DNA of 64,000 nucleotides from Malurus cyaneus samueli (GCA_009741485.1 CM019228.1:11160191-11224190), one strand, 5' to 3'. Numbered from the stretch's first letter, positions 46,129-56,772 are shown. Numbers and translations: made by a program. The notes: a model not told the origin generated them from the sequence alone.

Positions 46129-48475
46129 CTGTGGAGTGACCAAGCCCTTCCAGAGCTGTGTTTTCCTGCTGTGTTGGTCACTTGCCCATGACATGTTGAG
46201 CAAGCACTGCGAACAACCTTGAGACTACAACAAAACCTGTGAGACTACAGCCTGGGAGAGACACTTGAGGGTTTCCCAATGTTTCCTGATGTCCTTCCCT
46301 CCCTGTTTGTTCCAAGGAAATGGCCCTCTTTGCCAAGGGGACGGGGTGGGTAGGCCTCTGCCTGGTGTGGGGTGGGAGGGCAGCAGGTTCCTGCTGTCAC
46401 TCTCACTAGGAGGGGTTTGCACACCAGCCCTGCTTGTCCCTTTGGTGCCTTAATGCACTCGATGCACAGCCATAAGCAGGCCTGAAGGAGTGCAGTGGGA
46501 TCAGAGGACAGTCCCACAGGGGCCGTACAAGGGCTGAGGTGGGGACCTCAGATCCTCTGTGGATCTGAGGTGGGTGCCTGGCTCTTACCTGGTAGGTCAG
46601 GGTAGTGTTTCCCTAGGTCCTTAAGCAAGGATTCATAGCAGGGGGCTTCAGAGTTTTTGTTTCCTGCCAGCAGAATGGGAGAAATTGATTAATCTCTTTC
46701 CTGGCTGCAGACTGAAGGCTTGTAACTGGGGCAAGCGGTTCTGCCCAACAAAGGTTCCTTCTGCCCTGGAGTGGCCCTTGGACAAAGGCTCAGCTCTAGT
46801 TCTTCATCCGAGCTGGCTTCTGCCTCCTTGGAGCTTCTGTGCTGGGTCCACATGACTGCTGAACAGAGCCCCTCTCCAAACCTACCCCCAGAGCAGACCT
46901 TTCTTGGCTCAGAGGCTGAGCTGTGCTGTGTTGACAAGGCACTTACGAACAACTCTGATGAGGATGTAGTGCTGCCTTCCCTGTAGGTATTTACTGGTGA
47001 GTTCAGATTCAGGATTTTCCACTTTGCTCAGATTCATCAGGGTGCCCTTTTCATCCATAAGATCGATGCAGTCTGGAGGGAGAGACATGTGGTTAAAGGA
47101 AGCCCTGTATGGCCAAAAAGCCTGGGGGGTTTAATGGTATTTTCCTTGGCAAGTTACACTTCAAACAGAATCTGGTAAGATCTGGGGAGCAGGAGGTTTC
47201 CTGTCCCTTTCCCTGTGTCTTGGGATGTTCTGTGACCCCCATTCGACCTGTTTGTTACCCTCTGCTCTTTCTCTATGGATGAGTGCCACTCCCTCAGTGA
47301 CCACTGCCCAGAGCACTCGTACCTTCAGGATTGCATTGGCACTTGCTCTTCAGGTGAGTTGTGAGCATCAGGACATAGCAGTTCAGGTTCACAAACGCTT
47401 GGCAGTTGGCTGCAGACAGAGAATGAGACCTGAGATAGCAGCGTGGTCATCCCAAACCCACGGGGCACAGGGCATTGCAGGAGTCTCAGCAGGTGGCTGA
47501 GAAGTGCCCATGTGGCATCAGCAGGGCTTTAAGCAGCTGCATTACAGCCATGGCTGTTGGTAGTTGGTGCTGAGAATGCACCAGGTTAGGGGAAAAGATG
47601 AGTGCTTTGATTTGGGGAAAACAGTTCTGATTGATGAAGTGTCTCTGTCCTTCAATTTTGTTCCATCAAAAATGAGTAGGAAAAAGCAGTGAGCCCTGGT
47701 CCTTACCAGTCCCCTTCTACAAGCTGGTCCCAGTCACAAGGGGAAAGAGCTGGAGATTGTGGCTGTGTCACCAGAGGATATTTTGGCTGTGAACTCTGAC
47801 CAAGTTTGTCACAATTGAGAAATCCCCCAGGGCTGACACACGTCAGCAGTCAGAGCTGGGGATCCAACTCAAATAGCAGAGGGAGCAAAGGCTTAGGACA
47901 GCGTGTGTCTGACTGCTTCAGCCACGAGTGTCTGGGGTCAGGCCAAGGCCCTTGGCCAACAGGGTGAGGTCAGCAAAGGGGCTCATTCCTTCCCACAGAT
48001 ACCTGCTCTCTGAAACTGAGAGCCAGGATTTGAGCCAGGGAGCCCTTCCCACACAGCCTGGAGTAGAGGAGCTCTGCTGACAGCTGGCGCTTATACACCA
48101 TGGCTCTTCTGGCTGTGTCTAGGTAAGCAGGGCCTGCTCCGGTGATTTCCCAGAGCTGCCAGGCTGGGAACTCATCCTCACCTCTGGCCTTGGTCCCAGT
48201 GATTATCTCAGCTCTGCTGGAGTGATTTTCCTCCATGATTCAGAGTGAAGGTGGGATAGATCTCTCATTTTTTAAAGCAGGTGAGGTGCAGGATGCTGCA
48301 GTGCCCTGGCAGAGCTCTCCTGCCTGTTCCCTGAGCACTGGGCATCGGATGCTGTGTCCCTCCCTGCCCCCTGTGGGGGTGACGAGGGTGGCACAGGTGC
48401 CCGCTGGCCCCAGAGCTGCGGCACAGCCGGGGCTCTCTCTCCCCACGTACCTCCGTATCTCACTTTGGCGAACAT
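45950..48475 (-). CDS. C22orf15: C22orf15 orthologue, function unknown
   Basis: Five coding exons on the minus strand: 48451-48475, 47323-47409, 46947-47072, 46589-46663 and 45950-46128. All introns are GT-AG, all junctions are phase 1, and the frame is intact for 163 residues (human 148, from memory). It begins MFAKVRYGANCQAFVNLNCY (human MFIKVMFGAGCSVLVN), has RQHYILIRVVR where human has RAIYVLVRI, YESLLKDLGKHYPDLP where human has YESLLENLDDHYPEL, and QLQQLSG near human ELRRLSG. The N-terminal half resembles a small ubiquitin-like fold; the tail is basic and disordered. The reaction or partner is not known to me. Position between CHCHD10 and VPREB3 matches human synteny, which is strong support. 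Confidence 0.88.
46589..46663 (-). CDS. C22orf15: C22orf15 exon 4
   Basis: 75 bases coding RNKNSEAPCYESLLKDLGKH then YPDLP. The YESLL and HYP residues are those conserved in the human protein. Confidence 0.87.
46947..47072 (-). CDS. C22orf15: C22orf15 exon 3
   Basis: 126 bases coding DCIDLMDEKGTLMNLSKVE through RQHYILIRVV, with CTCCAG acceptor and GTAAGT donor. Confidence 0.87.
47323..47409 (-). CDS. C22orf15: C22orf15 exon 2
   Basis: 87 bases coding ANCQAFVNLNCYVLMLTTHL then KSKCQCNPE, with TGCAG acceptor and GTACGA donor. Cysteine-rich relative to the human copy. Confidence 0.87.
48451..48475 (-). CDS. C22orf15: C22orf15 exon 1
   Basis: Twenty-five bases coding MFAKVRYG before GTACGTG. 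The start is set by the match to MFIKVMFG. Confidence 0.85.
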
Positions 48476-48499
48476 GGTGCTCCTGTCCTGGGCTGTGGT

Positions 48500-50700
48500 C
48501 CGGGTGCCTTCCTGCAGGCAGTGCTGGGAGCTGCTGCTGAGCCCAGGGCCAGGCTGTGTTTCCCAGTGACGCTGTTGTGGTTTCAGTAGCCAGAGCTCCC
48601 AGCAACAGTGAATGGCCTTGCCATTCACTGAGCCTCCTGCAGCTGTGGGGTGAGCAGAGGGGTAGAAAGGGCTGAGCCGAACAACAGCCTGTTGGGAAGG
48701 CTGGCTGCTCCATTTGGTCCCAGCTGCTCTGAATTTCAGACGTTTTGTAGTCTGCTGGTGTTTCCCACCCCCCTGTTTTTCCTGCAGCTCATGTGGGCTG
48801 TGGTGGCGCTACATCTGCCCACCAGGCTCCTAACTGAGCCCAGCACTCCCGCAAGGGCAGCCCGCCTTCTCTGTGAGATGACTGGATGCCACTGGAGAAA
48901 TCACCCTGAGGACCCTGCCTGTGCTGGTCCTACTCTGGGGCAGGAGGCAGTGGGATTTTGCAGCCCCGTGATGTGCATGGCCATGTGCCAGCTGCACCCT
49001 TCTATTTGGTGCTCTGGGGAAAATCCCCTTTCTCTGAAATGCCCCTGCTTGCATGAGGAGGCGATTTCCCTGTCTTGCTGGGTTTCATTTCAGTCTGTCT
49101 AATCCATGGACTTGACCTATTCACGAGCTTGGGACAAGGTGTGTGTGTGTGTGTGACACTCCTCACCAAGGACATGTGCAAGGAGACTTGAGTTCCTCTT
49201 GCCACCACCTTGCAGAATTTGAGGAGTGCTGGTGAGCGACAGCTGGAGCTGTATCTGCATGAAACACAAGCTGCTGATAGCTGCAGGGGCAGGACGCCAC
49301 AAGGCCACACGACACCACTGGCCTTGGATGGGCTTTGGAGCTGGTCTCGTGCAGCCATGGCTGCATGACCTTGCTGAAGGCTGGCTCTAATGAACCTGAT
49401 AGAGGGGGTTTGCCCAGATGGGCTCAGCTGGGACACAGCCAGGCCTTGCTGCTTGTGCCAGGACTGCTGTGTGGCACCACATTGCCCTGCCAGGGGCACA
49501 GCAGCCCTTGCTGCCCTCGTGCCCTGCAGTCCAGCTGTACCAGGTGCTCTAGGGCCCTGTCAGGTCTAAATGGCCCCTCACTGCTCAGTTACAGCTGCTC
49601 TGAGTGACCCAGAATGCAGAAGCCAGATGAGCCATTGGGTGCACCAGAGCTCTGCAGGGTGGCACAGCAGAGCAAGAGTCCAGCTTCCTGCATCAATCAC
49701 ATCTTTGGGTGATGGAGCCACTTCTTCCTCAGGACTTGCCCCTGCCAGGGACACAGTGCTGGGGTGCTCTGAAGAGGCAGGGCTCTGCCTCAGGGCTAAA
49801 TTTTCCCTCACAACCAGAGTGCACATGGGGCAGTCACGTCAGGACCCACTTGCAAACGTCTTTGGCGTGGGGATGCTGCGGGTGCTGCAGAGGGATGGAG
49901 TGGGCTGTCCCTGGGCGGTGATGAGGTGGCATTGGCAGGGGCTGAGCCTGCCTGTGGAGGGCAGGAGGGCAGGAGGCACCCACCAGCTATGAGAAGTGCA
50001 TGCTGACCACACTGCTGTGGAGGACAGCTGGGGCTGGTGGCCGTGTGACACTGTCACAGACAGGAGGGCCTTCACGCCTGCTGAGCTGGTGGCCTGTGGC
50101 TGTAACGGTCTGCTGTCCTTCCGCACGAGGCACCAGCTGTGCTGCAGCCAGCTCTGCACCCTTGGAAAACGCCTTCTGCCCAGTGACCTTGGCAGCCACC
50201 CCACCATGCTGCCCATGGCTGCTGCTCCTCAGGTGGCCCTGGAGAAGAGGCAGCGCCCTTGGCATCATCATCAGTTCCCATCCCCTGCAGCAGGTTATGC
50301 TGTGATGGAGCTGCATGAAGGGAGCAGCAGCTTTCTTATGTTGCTTCTGTGATGAGCCTGAAGGATTCTGGCACTGCCCATCTCCCATTCTCCCTGGTGG
50401 TCCCCAGCCTGCTGCCTCCACAGGGCATCCTTGGCACAGTATGGCTCAGGGTCCTGACCTCCTGTGTGCCTGGCAGCAGAAAACCTGGGTATGAGACCCC
50501 AGGGAAACCTCACCAAGGAGAGATGGTCAGTGATGCTGCCCCAGTGTCCAGGACAGAGCTGATAGGGTGTACTTTGGGTGCATTGGTGCAGCTGGAGGAA
50601 ATGGCCTGGGGTGAAGGTGGGTGCTGAGCAATGCTCAGCTCTCACCCCCTCCCTGCAGCCCAGCTGCAGCAGAGCGAGCAGCCCTGGGGAGCAGAGTCCC
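48500..50700. other. Divergent intergenic, C22orf15 to VPREB3
   Basis: No exon recognised on either strand. A short (GT)n run sits at about 49138-49155. Promoter elements of C22orf15 (near 48.5 kb) must lie here but are not resolvable by eye. Confidence 0.45.
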
Positions 50701-50715
50701 TGAGCCCCGTGTGTC

Positions 50716-50723
50716 ATTTACAT
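50716..50723 (+). promoter_or_regulatory. VPREB3: Octamer-like element upstream of VPREB3
   Basis: ATTTACAT differs from the immunoglobulin octamer ATTTGCAT at one base and lies 90 bases upstream of the VPREB3 ATG. Suggestive of Oct-factor control in B-lineage cells, but a single short match. Confidence 0.35.
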
Positions 50724-50812
50724 ACGTCCCACTGGTGCCTGCAGCACAGCGACCAGGGTTAGTGCAGCACCCCTGACCCTCTCGGAAACAGCCTCCCTTC
50801 CTCTGCCTTGTC

Positions 50813-50861
50813 ATGACCCCAGGCTTCATGGTCCTGCTTCTGGTGGGGACAATGGGCACAG
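50813..50861 (+). CDS. VPREB3: VPREB3 exon 1, signal peptide
   Basis: 49 bases, hydrophobic leader MTPGFMVLLLVGTMGT, donor ACAG|GTAAGG. A second in-frame ATG at 50828 could also start. Confidence 0.88.
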
Positions 50862-51449
50862 GTAAGGGTGTATGGCTGAGTAAGGGTGGTATGGCTGAGT
50901 CAGCTCTGCCTGGGGGGCTCTGCAGGGTGGTGGGCAGGACTGGGCTGTCCAAGGGGAGGTTGGTTTGAGTGGGGCATTTGCTTCAAAGCTGTGTGGTGTG
51001 ACGAGCAGGATGGTGGTTGGGGAATGGCATTGCCTCAAGGGAGCCGAGGGACATTTTGGGGCTGAGGGTGGTGGGGTACGCAGCTCAGTCCATCAGTAAC
51101 TGCATCCTTGGTGCGTGCAGCTTCCAGGACTCAGCCCGTGCTGACCCAGCCGAGCTCTGTGTTCGTGCTGCCCGGGCAGACGGCTCAGCTGTTGTGCACC
51201 CTGAGCCCCCAGTACAACATCAGCCACTTCGGCATCTCCTGGTACCAGCAGCGCCCGGGGCACTCCCTGAGGTATCTGCTCTATTACAACTCTGAGCGAG
51301 ACAAGCACAAGCCTGCCAAGACTCCTGACCGCTTCTCTGCCTCCAAAGACCTCGCCAGCAATGCCTGCATCCTCACCATCACATCCGTCTGCCAGGAAGA
51401 CAACGGCACCTATTACTGTTCCCTGTCACCTGCCTCCAAATGGTTCTAG
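50813..51449 (+). CDS. VPREB3: VPREB3, pre-B-cell V-like protein
   Basis: A B-lineage protein with a single immunoglobulin V-like domain that associates with immunoglobulin chains in the ER during assembly of the (pre-)B-cell receptor. Two exons: 50813-50861 (signal peptide MTPGFMVLLLVGTMGT) and 51121-51449, joined in phase 1, for 125 residues (human 123). The V domain shows TQPSSVFVLPGQTAQLLCTL, WYQQRPGHSLRYLLYY, PDRFSASKD and YYCSLSPASKWF. The two canonical Cys and the Trp are present, and it ends shortly after the second Cys with no J region, as VPREB3 does. A typical Y-Y-C is kept. Long-range linkage with the V-lambda array matches mammals. Confidence 0.93.
51121..51449 (+). CDS. VPREB3: VPREB3 exon 2, V-like domain
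   Basis: 329 bases after GCGTGCAG, coding ASRTQPVLTQPSSV through SPASKWF and TAG. Confidence 0.93.
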
Positions 51450-51791
51450 AAATGGGGAACAAAAGCTTTCCGCGCTTTCCCTGGCAAACCTGACGTGCTC
51501 TCAGCAGGGAGAGCAGCAGCTCTGGGAAGAATGGGAAAGGCCATCTCGCAAGCTTGAGCAGGCCCGGCAGCGCTGCCTCGTGCTGGGACGTGCAGCAAAC
51601 TCCTATTTGTCCCCAACTGTCCCCCACGGGGCAACAGGGGAGCCCAACACGGCACGAACCCTCCAGGGCCTCCTGCTGCAGCGGGAGGATGGAGGGCTCT
51701 GCTGTGGCCCGGCCTCTCTGGGCTCTTCCAGCACCCGGCACAAGGCGGCGTTCATCCGCCTGGGGCTTCCGCAGAGTCTGGCTCACCTGCT

Positions 51792-51797
51792 AATAAA
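51792..51797 (+). terminator. VPREB3: VPREB3 poly(A) signal
   Basis: AATAAA 343 bases after the stop codon and the first one downstream. Confidence 0.65.
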
Positions 51798-52129
51798 GGT
51801 TAATGCTCACCCACACGGCTCGTGTCATGTGTACCTGGGGCAGGAGGGCGAGCAGAGGGCGCTGTGGCCTTTGGAGGGGACTCTCGGGCGGGATGGAGCC
51901 CTCACCCATCCCTGGAGCAGCCCCTCGCCCCGGGCAGCCAGAGCCCTCCGCCCACACCGCCCTGTGCCCCTCCTCGCTCCCCCCGCCGCAGCTCCTGAGG
52001 GGACAGGGACACGCGTGGGTACCTGTGGGTGCTTTATAACGATGTTTCACACAGCAAGATGAAGGGTTTCCCCACACAATCCCCCCCGAATTGAGGGGAG
52101 CACCAGGGTGGGCGCATTGCCCATGCTCA

Positions 52130-52323
52130 GCAGGGCGCGCGCACGGGGGCGGCCGTTAGGACCCGTTAGGCGGGCGTTGGTGTCACGTGAGGGGCTTCTG
52201 GCGCTGCCATTGGCTCAGGGGACGATAAATGTGGTACGTCACTTCCTGGTTACCTCAGTGAGCGTCAGGGCCCCGCGGCGTGCGGAGCGGGCTGGGCCAC
52301 GAGCGGCGGATATCCACCTTGGT
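52130..52323. promoter_or_regulatory. Orphan CpG-rich promoter
   Basis: A compact CpG-rich block with CACGTG (52184-52189), an inverted CCAAT box (ATTGG, 52209-52213), GATAAAT (52224-52230), a CRE-like TACGTCAC (52235-52242) joined to an ETS-type CTTCC, and a possible first-exon donor CCTTG|GTACGG at 52322. Plus-strand transcription seems likely. I could not connect it to a coding gene, so a noncoding first exon or a lncRNA is possible. Confidence 0.55.
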
Positions 52324-52351
52324 ACGGGGACTCTGAGGTAGCGCCAGTTCC

Positions 52352-52854
52352 TCAGCCTGCCTTCCCTATGCTGTGCTCATCTCGATGAATCCTGGCGAAT
52401 CCCTCAGTGATAGCGATTCCTGAACTGTAATTCGCTGGGAGAGGAAGTAGGCATGAATAAAAGTGAAAAAACGGAATTCTTTTCTAGACCCTTCTCGTTG
52501 CAGCCGAGTGAGGGATTAATACATTCTCCTGGTTCATAAGAACTCTGGTACAAGCCTGTGGTGGGTGTGAGGCTGCAGGAGTGCTCCAGCTGGCTATGTA
52601 GCTGCTGGAATTCTGTGTTATATTTTTTAATTTTAGGTAGCTGTAAGGTTCCTGGTGTCTGCAAATTCCTTACCCTTTGCTCTGAAGCGGCTCCTGGTGT
52701 GATGTGGTACAAATAGCTGGGTCTGCTCATTGAGAAAGGTCTGCCCTCGAATAGTGAAAGGAAAGTTTGTGTTTTGGAAGCCACATTGCATTGGTATAGG
52801 GTCCTTCACTGATTTATAGTCCATGCCTTCCTCCTCCTCAGAGCCTGAATTATC
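52352..52854 (-). CDS. Possible 3' exons of an unrecognised minus-strand gene
   Basis: Two exon-like blocks. Exon A at 52674-52854 follows a CTTCTCTTCAG acceptor and codes [20 protein letters not shown] then [14 protein letters not shown] and [10 protein letters not shown], ending GG|GTAAGG (phase 1). Exon B at 52352-52434 follows CTCTCCCAG and continues in frame as [20 protein letters not shown] to TGA. The composition (acidic patch, then aromatic and polar residues, with few Leu/Pro runs) is more protein-like than the surrounding frames. I recognise no family, and find no sure 5' exons above 52.9 kb. It could be the end of a real gene, a decayed gene, or chance. Confidence 0.35.
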
Positions 52855-52899
52855 CTGAAGAGAAGGTTGTACCTGTCAGGCAATTCAGAATTGGGCTGA

Positions 52900-54800
52900 T
52901 TCATGGCTATCATGTCATTCCCTGAGGCCATTCAGCCAGCCCGGCACTGCTGCAGAGGCAGCTGGATGTGGACATAGTTTTAAGGCACACACACAGATTT
53001 GAAGCCTTTAGACATGAAAAAAAATTGTACATCACCCTGGGGTCAGCTACAGGAGCCTACAGTGCCTTGGAAATGTGAGTGAGGAGCGCCCTGAGGTGCC
53101 CAGTGCTGCAGGTCCCTGGTGTCCCCTGAAATGTGGGCGAGGGTCTGGCCACAGCGCTGGCGAGGTGCTGTGAGGAGCATGAGGCCGGCTTCCTCCCTTC
53201 CTGGGGAATGCGGGGGGAATCCTTGTTACCAGGGTTTTCTTAGCCCACAGGTCAGCCGTGACAGCCCTGCTCTGGTGTGTCTGGGGCTGCTTCACGTGCC
53301 CAGAGAGGGACGAGTTGCAGCAGCTTCTTGAAGTCGTTTTGCTTTCTGGTGTCCTCACAAAAGCTGCATTCTAATGTTTTGTAGGCAACTGGACTTTTGG
53401 AAGCCCTTTCACCTTAAATGTCTGAGCCTGCCATAGCTTAGGCTGTTGTAGGCTAAGTGCAGCTGTGCCTGAGACATTGCTGTCGGTGCCTGCAGACCTT
53501 GCAGTGCTTCCCATATCCCTGCAGCCCAGGGCAGCCAAGGGTATCAGAACAGATAAGCATAACGGATGTTAGCAGCCAGAAGTGTAAGCTAATTGGGAAA
53601 TCTGCCTTCTTTCCAGGAACATCACCCCTTCATTTGTGCTGAGGGATATCCAGGCCTCCATGGGTGTGACTTACGTGTACCAGCTAATTGAGGATGACGT
53701 AGATGAAAGTAGAAATAGTTGAGTTAAAAATGTTCAAAGTTAAAAGTGTTCAAAGCTGCTTGATGAACTCTCCCTGCCTTTCACCCCTTCCCTTCCCAGA
53801 TCAATCTTGGGGGCTGTGGGCTTTAACACAGTGCTCCTGCTGTGGTGAGCTGGGCTGGAAAGCAGCTGTGACCCTTCAACTGCTGATGACCTGTTCTTCT
53901 TGGTCCTCAACCAGCACCTGAAACAGAAGACACAGCTGATTAAAGGAAAGAGGCCTGTGGAAAAATTCTGTGTCTGAGGAGAAGCTGATGTGTTCCTGAC
54001 CTGTAAGAGTTGCAGATGGAGGTGGTAGCTGGGCACTGGACTGTATAAAGTGAACATAGCATAGTAAATTCTTGTCTTCATGTAACTGAGTCCAGTTAAT
54101 TATGTTTGTAAAAGGTGAACATCAGCTTCAATTTGCTATAAGGGGGCTCCAAGGGCTCAAAGGAAGCTGCTGTTTGCTTCCTGAGATGGAGATGGCATAT
54201 ATCAGAATCTGTGAATATGGAATATCATATCAGAATCTGTCAGAGATGCCAAGAACTTCAACTGTGCTGGGGACCCATCCTGCCTCCTTCATTGGAGCAG
54301 CATGGAAAGGCAGAGGCAGGTGTGGGAAGGGCTCTGTGCAGGGCTCTGGGGCTGGGCAGGCTGGGCACTGGCCCTGGTGCTCCAGAGGCTGCAGATGCAG
54401 AGCCCTGCAGTTCCCCGAGGCGCTGCTGACGAGGGGCAGTGTCCCTGGGGCCGGGGCAGTGCCTGCAGTGGGGTGCGCTGGCAGCTCAGCGCTGCTGCGG
54501 GGCCCTGGGCTCGGCTGGGGCAGCTGCAGGTGCCGAGCCCTGGGCAGGAGCCCCTGCGAGGGAGGGGAGAGCTGCAGGAGCTGATCTTGGCTCGGGCTCA
54601 GGACCTTTGCCCACACACCTCGATGCAGCCGAGCGCAGTCCTGTGGCTGCAGACAGACACCGGCCTGTGGTGTCCTGGCACGGAGCAGCTCCTGCTGTTC
54701 CCAGCTCAGTGCCCAAGGGAGCAGGTGGCCTGGAGTGATCTCACTGCATTGGTGGGCAAGGGACAAGGGGACGAGTGGGACAGGAGCTGCCAGGAACCGC
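52900..54800. other. Spacer between VPREB3 region and V-lambda array
   Basis: No supported gene. Exon-like plus-strand pieces with acceptors occur at about 53262 and 53612, the second reading [20 protein letters not shown] to a stop, but I cannot join them to anything. Confidence 0.35.
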
Positions 54801-54813
54801 TGACAGGGGCCAC

Positions 54814-54821
54814 ATTTCCAT
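54814..54821 (+). promoter_or_regulatory. Decayed octamer of V pseudogene 1
   Basis: ATTTCCAT, one base from the V-lambda octamer ATTTGCAT, at the same position relative to the leader as the intact one at 61547. Confidence 0.6.
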
Positions 54822-54904
54822 GGAGGGTCTGTGTTGACTGGGCAGGCACGTAAGAGTGAGTTGGGTGCCACAGGGAGAGGCCATGGAGCTGGTGGGATTG
54901 TGCT

Positions 54905-54951
54905 GTGACCTGGGCCTTGCCCTTCATCTGCAGGACTCGCCCACAGCACAG
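54905..54951 (+). pseudogene. Broken leader exon of V-lambda pseudogene 1
   Basis: Aligns with the intact leaders at 58187 and 61654, but the ATG is GTG, the length is 47 instead of 46 and the core is scrambled. Only the last 17 bases before the GTGCCATGG donor are conserved. Confidence 0.75.
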
Positions 54952-55083
54952 GTGCCATGGCCAGACTCGCTGTGCCTGGACAGGGCCCGTTGGGCACAGG
55001 GGCCAGTCCTGCTGCCCAGGCAGGTCTGTGCCCCTGGACACTGACTGACCCTCTCTTCTCCCCTCTCTCCTCTCCCTCTCCAG

Positions 55084-55409
55084 GTTCCCTGGTCCAGGCA
55101 GCAGTGAGTCAGCCGTCCTCGCTGTCAGCCAACGTGGGAGACACCGTCAGGATCACCTGCTCTGGCCTTAGCAGCAGCAGCTATGCTTCTGCTGGCTGGC
55201 ACCAGCAGAAGGTCCCTGGCACTGCCCCTGTCGCTCTAATCTACTGGAATGATGAGAGACCCTCGGGCATCCCTTCGCGATTCTCCGGATCCTTCTCTGG
55301 ATCCCTGTCTGACTACACGGCCACTTTAACCATCACTAGGGTGCAGACCGAGGACGAGGCTGTCTATTTCTGTGGTAGCTACGAAGGCAGCGGCGGCATC
55401 AGCAACTTT
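55084..55409 (+). pseudogene. V-lambda pseudogene 1, open V exon
   Basis: A complete and open V-lambda exon: [20 protein letters not shown], first Cys in [57 protein letters not shown]2 has WHQQ for the usual WYQQ. The leader is broken, the octamer has decayed, and no CACAGTG heptamer follows (the DNA after the codons runs GGTGTGTGGAGAG). It is therefore not able to rearrange, but it is an intact donor for gene conversion. Confidence 0.85.
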
Positions 55410-55490
55410 GGTGTGTGGAGAGAATGAGTAAAATAAAGTGAGAGAGACTTGAAAACCAGAGGAAAATTTTTTCCCTTCTATGTCCTGGCA

Positions 55491-55737
55491 GCTCTTGGCA
55501 TAGCTGTGTCCCCCACAGCCCCGTGCTGCTGATGACCGTGTCCTCCTGTGCTGTCAGAGCTGCTTCTGAGCTGCCGTTCTGCAATGGGCTGGGCTCAGCT
55601 CCTCAGATGTGCCTGTGCCCATGTCCCTGTCTGTTCTGTCCTTGACTGGTGCATTCCCTGCAATGCTGCCCAGGCAGGTCTGTGCCCCTGGACACTGACT
55701 GACCCTCTCTTCTCCCCTCTCTCCTCTCCCTCTCCAG
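55491..55737 (+). repeat. V-array spacer repeat, copy 1
   Basis: A 245-base module running from GCTCTTGGCA to the acceptor CTCTCCAG of the next V. Near-identical copies lie at 58869-59115 and 62286-62531, marking a repeated V plus spacer unit. Confidence 0.85.
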
Positions 55738-55779
55738 GTTCCCTGGTCCAGGCAGCGCTGAGTCAGCCGTCCTCCGGCC
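55738..55779 (+). pseudogene. V-lambda 5' stub (pseudogene 2)
   Basis: The first 40 or so bases of a V exon ([12 protein letters not shown]) after a good acceptor, cut off where an inverted V begins. Confidence 0.75.
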
Positions 55780-55921
55780 CAGTGCCAGGGGCAGTGCCAG
55801 GGACCTTCTGTGAACCAGCCATAAGCCACCGCTCCCTGGAGCAGGTGATCCTGACGGTTCACCCAGTTGGCTGACAGTGAGGATCGGCTGACTCAAGACC
55901 TGCCTAGACCAGGGAACTGTG
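55780..55921 (-). pseudogene. Inverted V-lambda fragment (pseudogene 3)
   Basis: Reverse complement of the V body found at 56910-57052, with several indels. Read on the minus strand it gives FR1 to FR2 pieces. Mixed orientation is normal for avian V pseudogenes. Confidence 0.8.
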
Positions 55922-56055
55922 GAAAGAGGAAAGAGAGAGGGGAGAAGAGGGGGACATCCCCCAGTGTTCCAGGAACAGGGCCCCCTCCTGGGTAGGGGGA
56001 TAGCAAATGCCAGTCAGAGAAGAATGGTGCAACCACAGCCACTGGTGAATTTGGG
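55780..56055. repeat. Inverted repeat, left arm
   Basis: Reverse complement of 56773-57052. The outer 140 bases (intron-like part) are almost identical; the V part differs by small indels. The arms are about 720 bases apart. Confidence 0.85.
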
Positions 56056-56149
56056 CTGTCGAGACCAAGGCAGTGAGCCAAGCCAGGAAATCACGCGCTT
56101 CAGTCATCACCTCGACCAGTAGGGTACCTCGGGTTGGCGGTAGAGCCAA

Positions 56150-56425
56150 GCGCAGGCAGCAGAGCTAGTGGTAGCGCCAGCTATGGCTGGCACCAGCAGA
56201 AGTGTAGGCCACTGGGACTGGCCCTGTCGCTCTGATCTACGATAACACCAAGAGACCCGTCGGGCATCCCTTCGACGATTCTCCGGATCCAATCCTGGCT
56301 GCCGGCATACGAATACCACCATTTTAAGTCCATCACATGGCGTGTGCAGCGAGTGCCGAGGCACGGATGAGACGCTGTCTATTTCATGGTGGTCGGCCTC
56401 GAGGAACCAGCAATTATGTTAGAAA
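56150..56425 (+). pseudogene. V-lambda pseudogene 4, heavily broken
   Basis: Recognisable pieces in order (TATGGCTGGCACCAGCAGAA, GATCTACGATAACACC, CATCCCTTCG, GCTGTCTATTTC) separated by many single-base insertions and losses. It resembles the segment at 62532 most. The density and randomness of the indels suggest poor consensus as much as true decay. Confidence 0.65.
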
Positions 56426-56772
56426 GTCCCTCGTAATGAAAATGTACTACATATTTTTAGCTCTTGATGTGGAGTTATAGCGGAAATAAAAAATGGAGCT
56501 TTACTGTTCTTCTCATAACATCCAAGAGTTTAATGTAATGCTAGTTTATTAGTCCACTGATAGTGTGTGTGGAAGATTTTTGTCTCCTCTGCATGGCGTG
56601 GCTCCAAAGGTCCCCCCATTTGTGTCCTACAGCACTGGAGGTGAACCTGTGGCTGGGGATCATTTGTCCCCCAACCCCCTGCCTCTTGCTACTGCTGACC
56701 ACATCCTCCTGCTGCTGCCAGAGGTACCTCTGTGCTGGGATGACTGAAGGGCCATTGGGCTTGGCTCTGCTC

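Noticed and set aside
45421..46203. A 260-codon minus-strand frame near C22orf15
   Set aside because: It overlaps C22orf15 exon 5 in a different frame. The spliced frame matches the family; this one matches nothing and owes its length to the 30-bp repeat.
49138..49155. Short (GT)n run
   Set aside because: Ordinary microsatellite with no sign of function.
53612..53722. Plus-strand exon-like piece ([18 protein letters not shown]) after a TTTCCAG acceptor
   Set aside because: Too short, ends in a stop, and I could not link it to the orphan promoter or any family.
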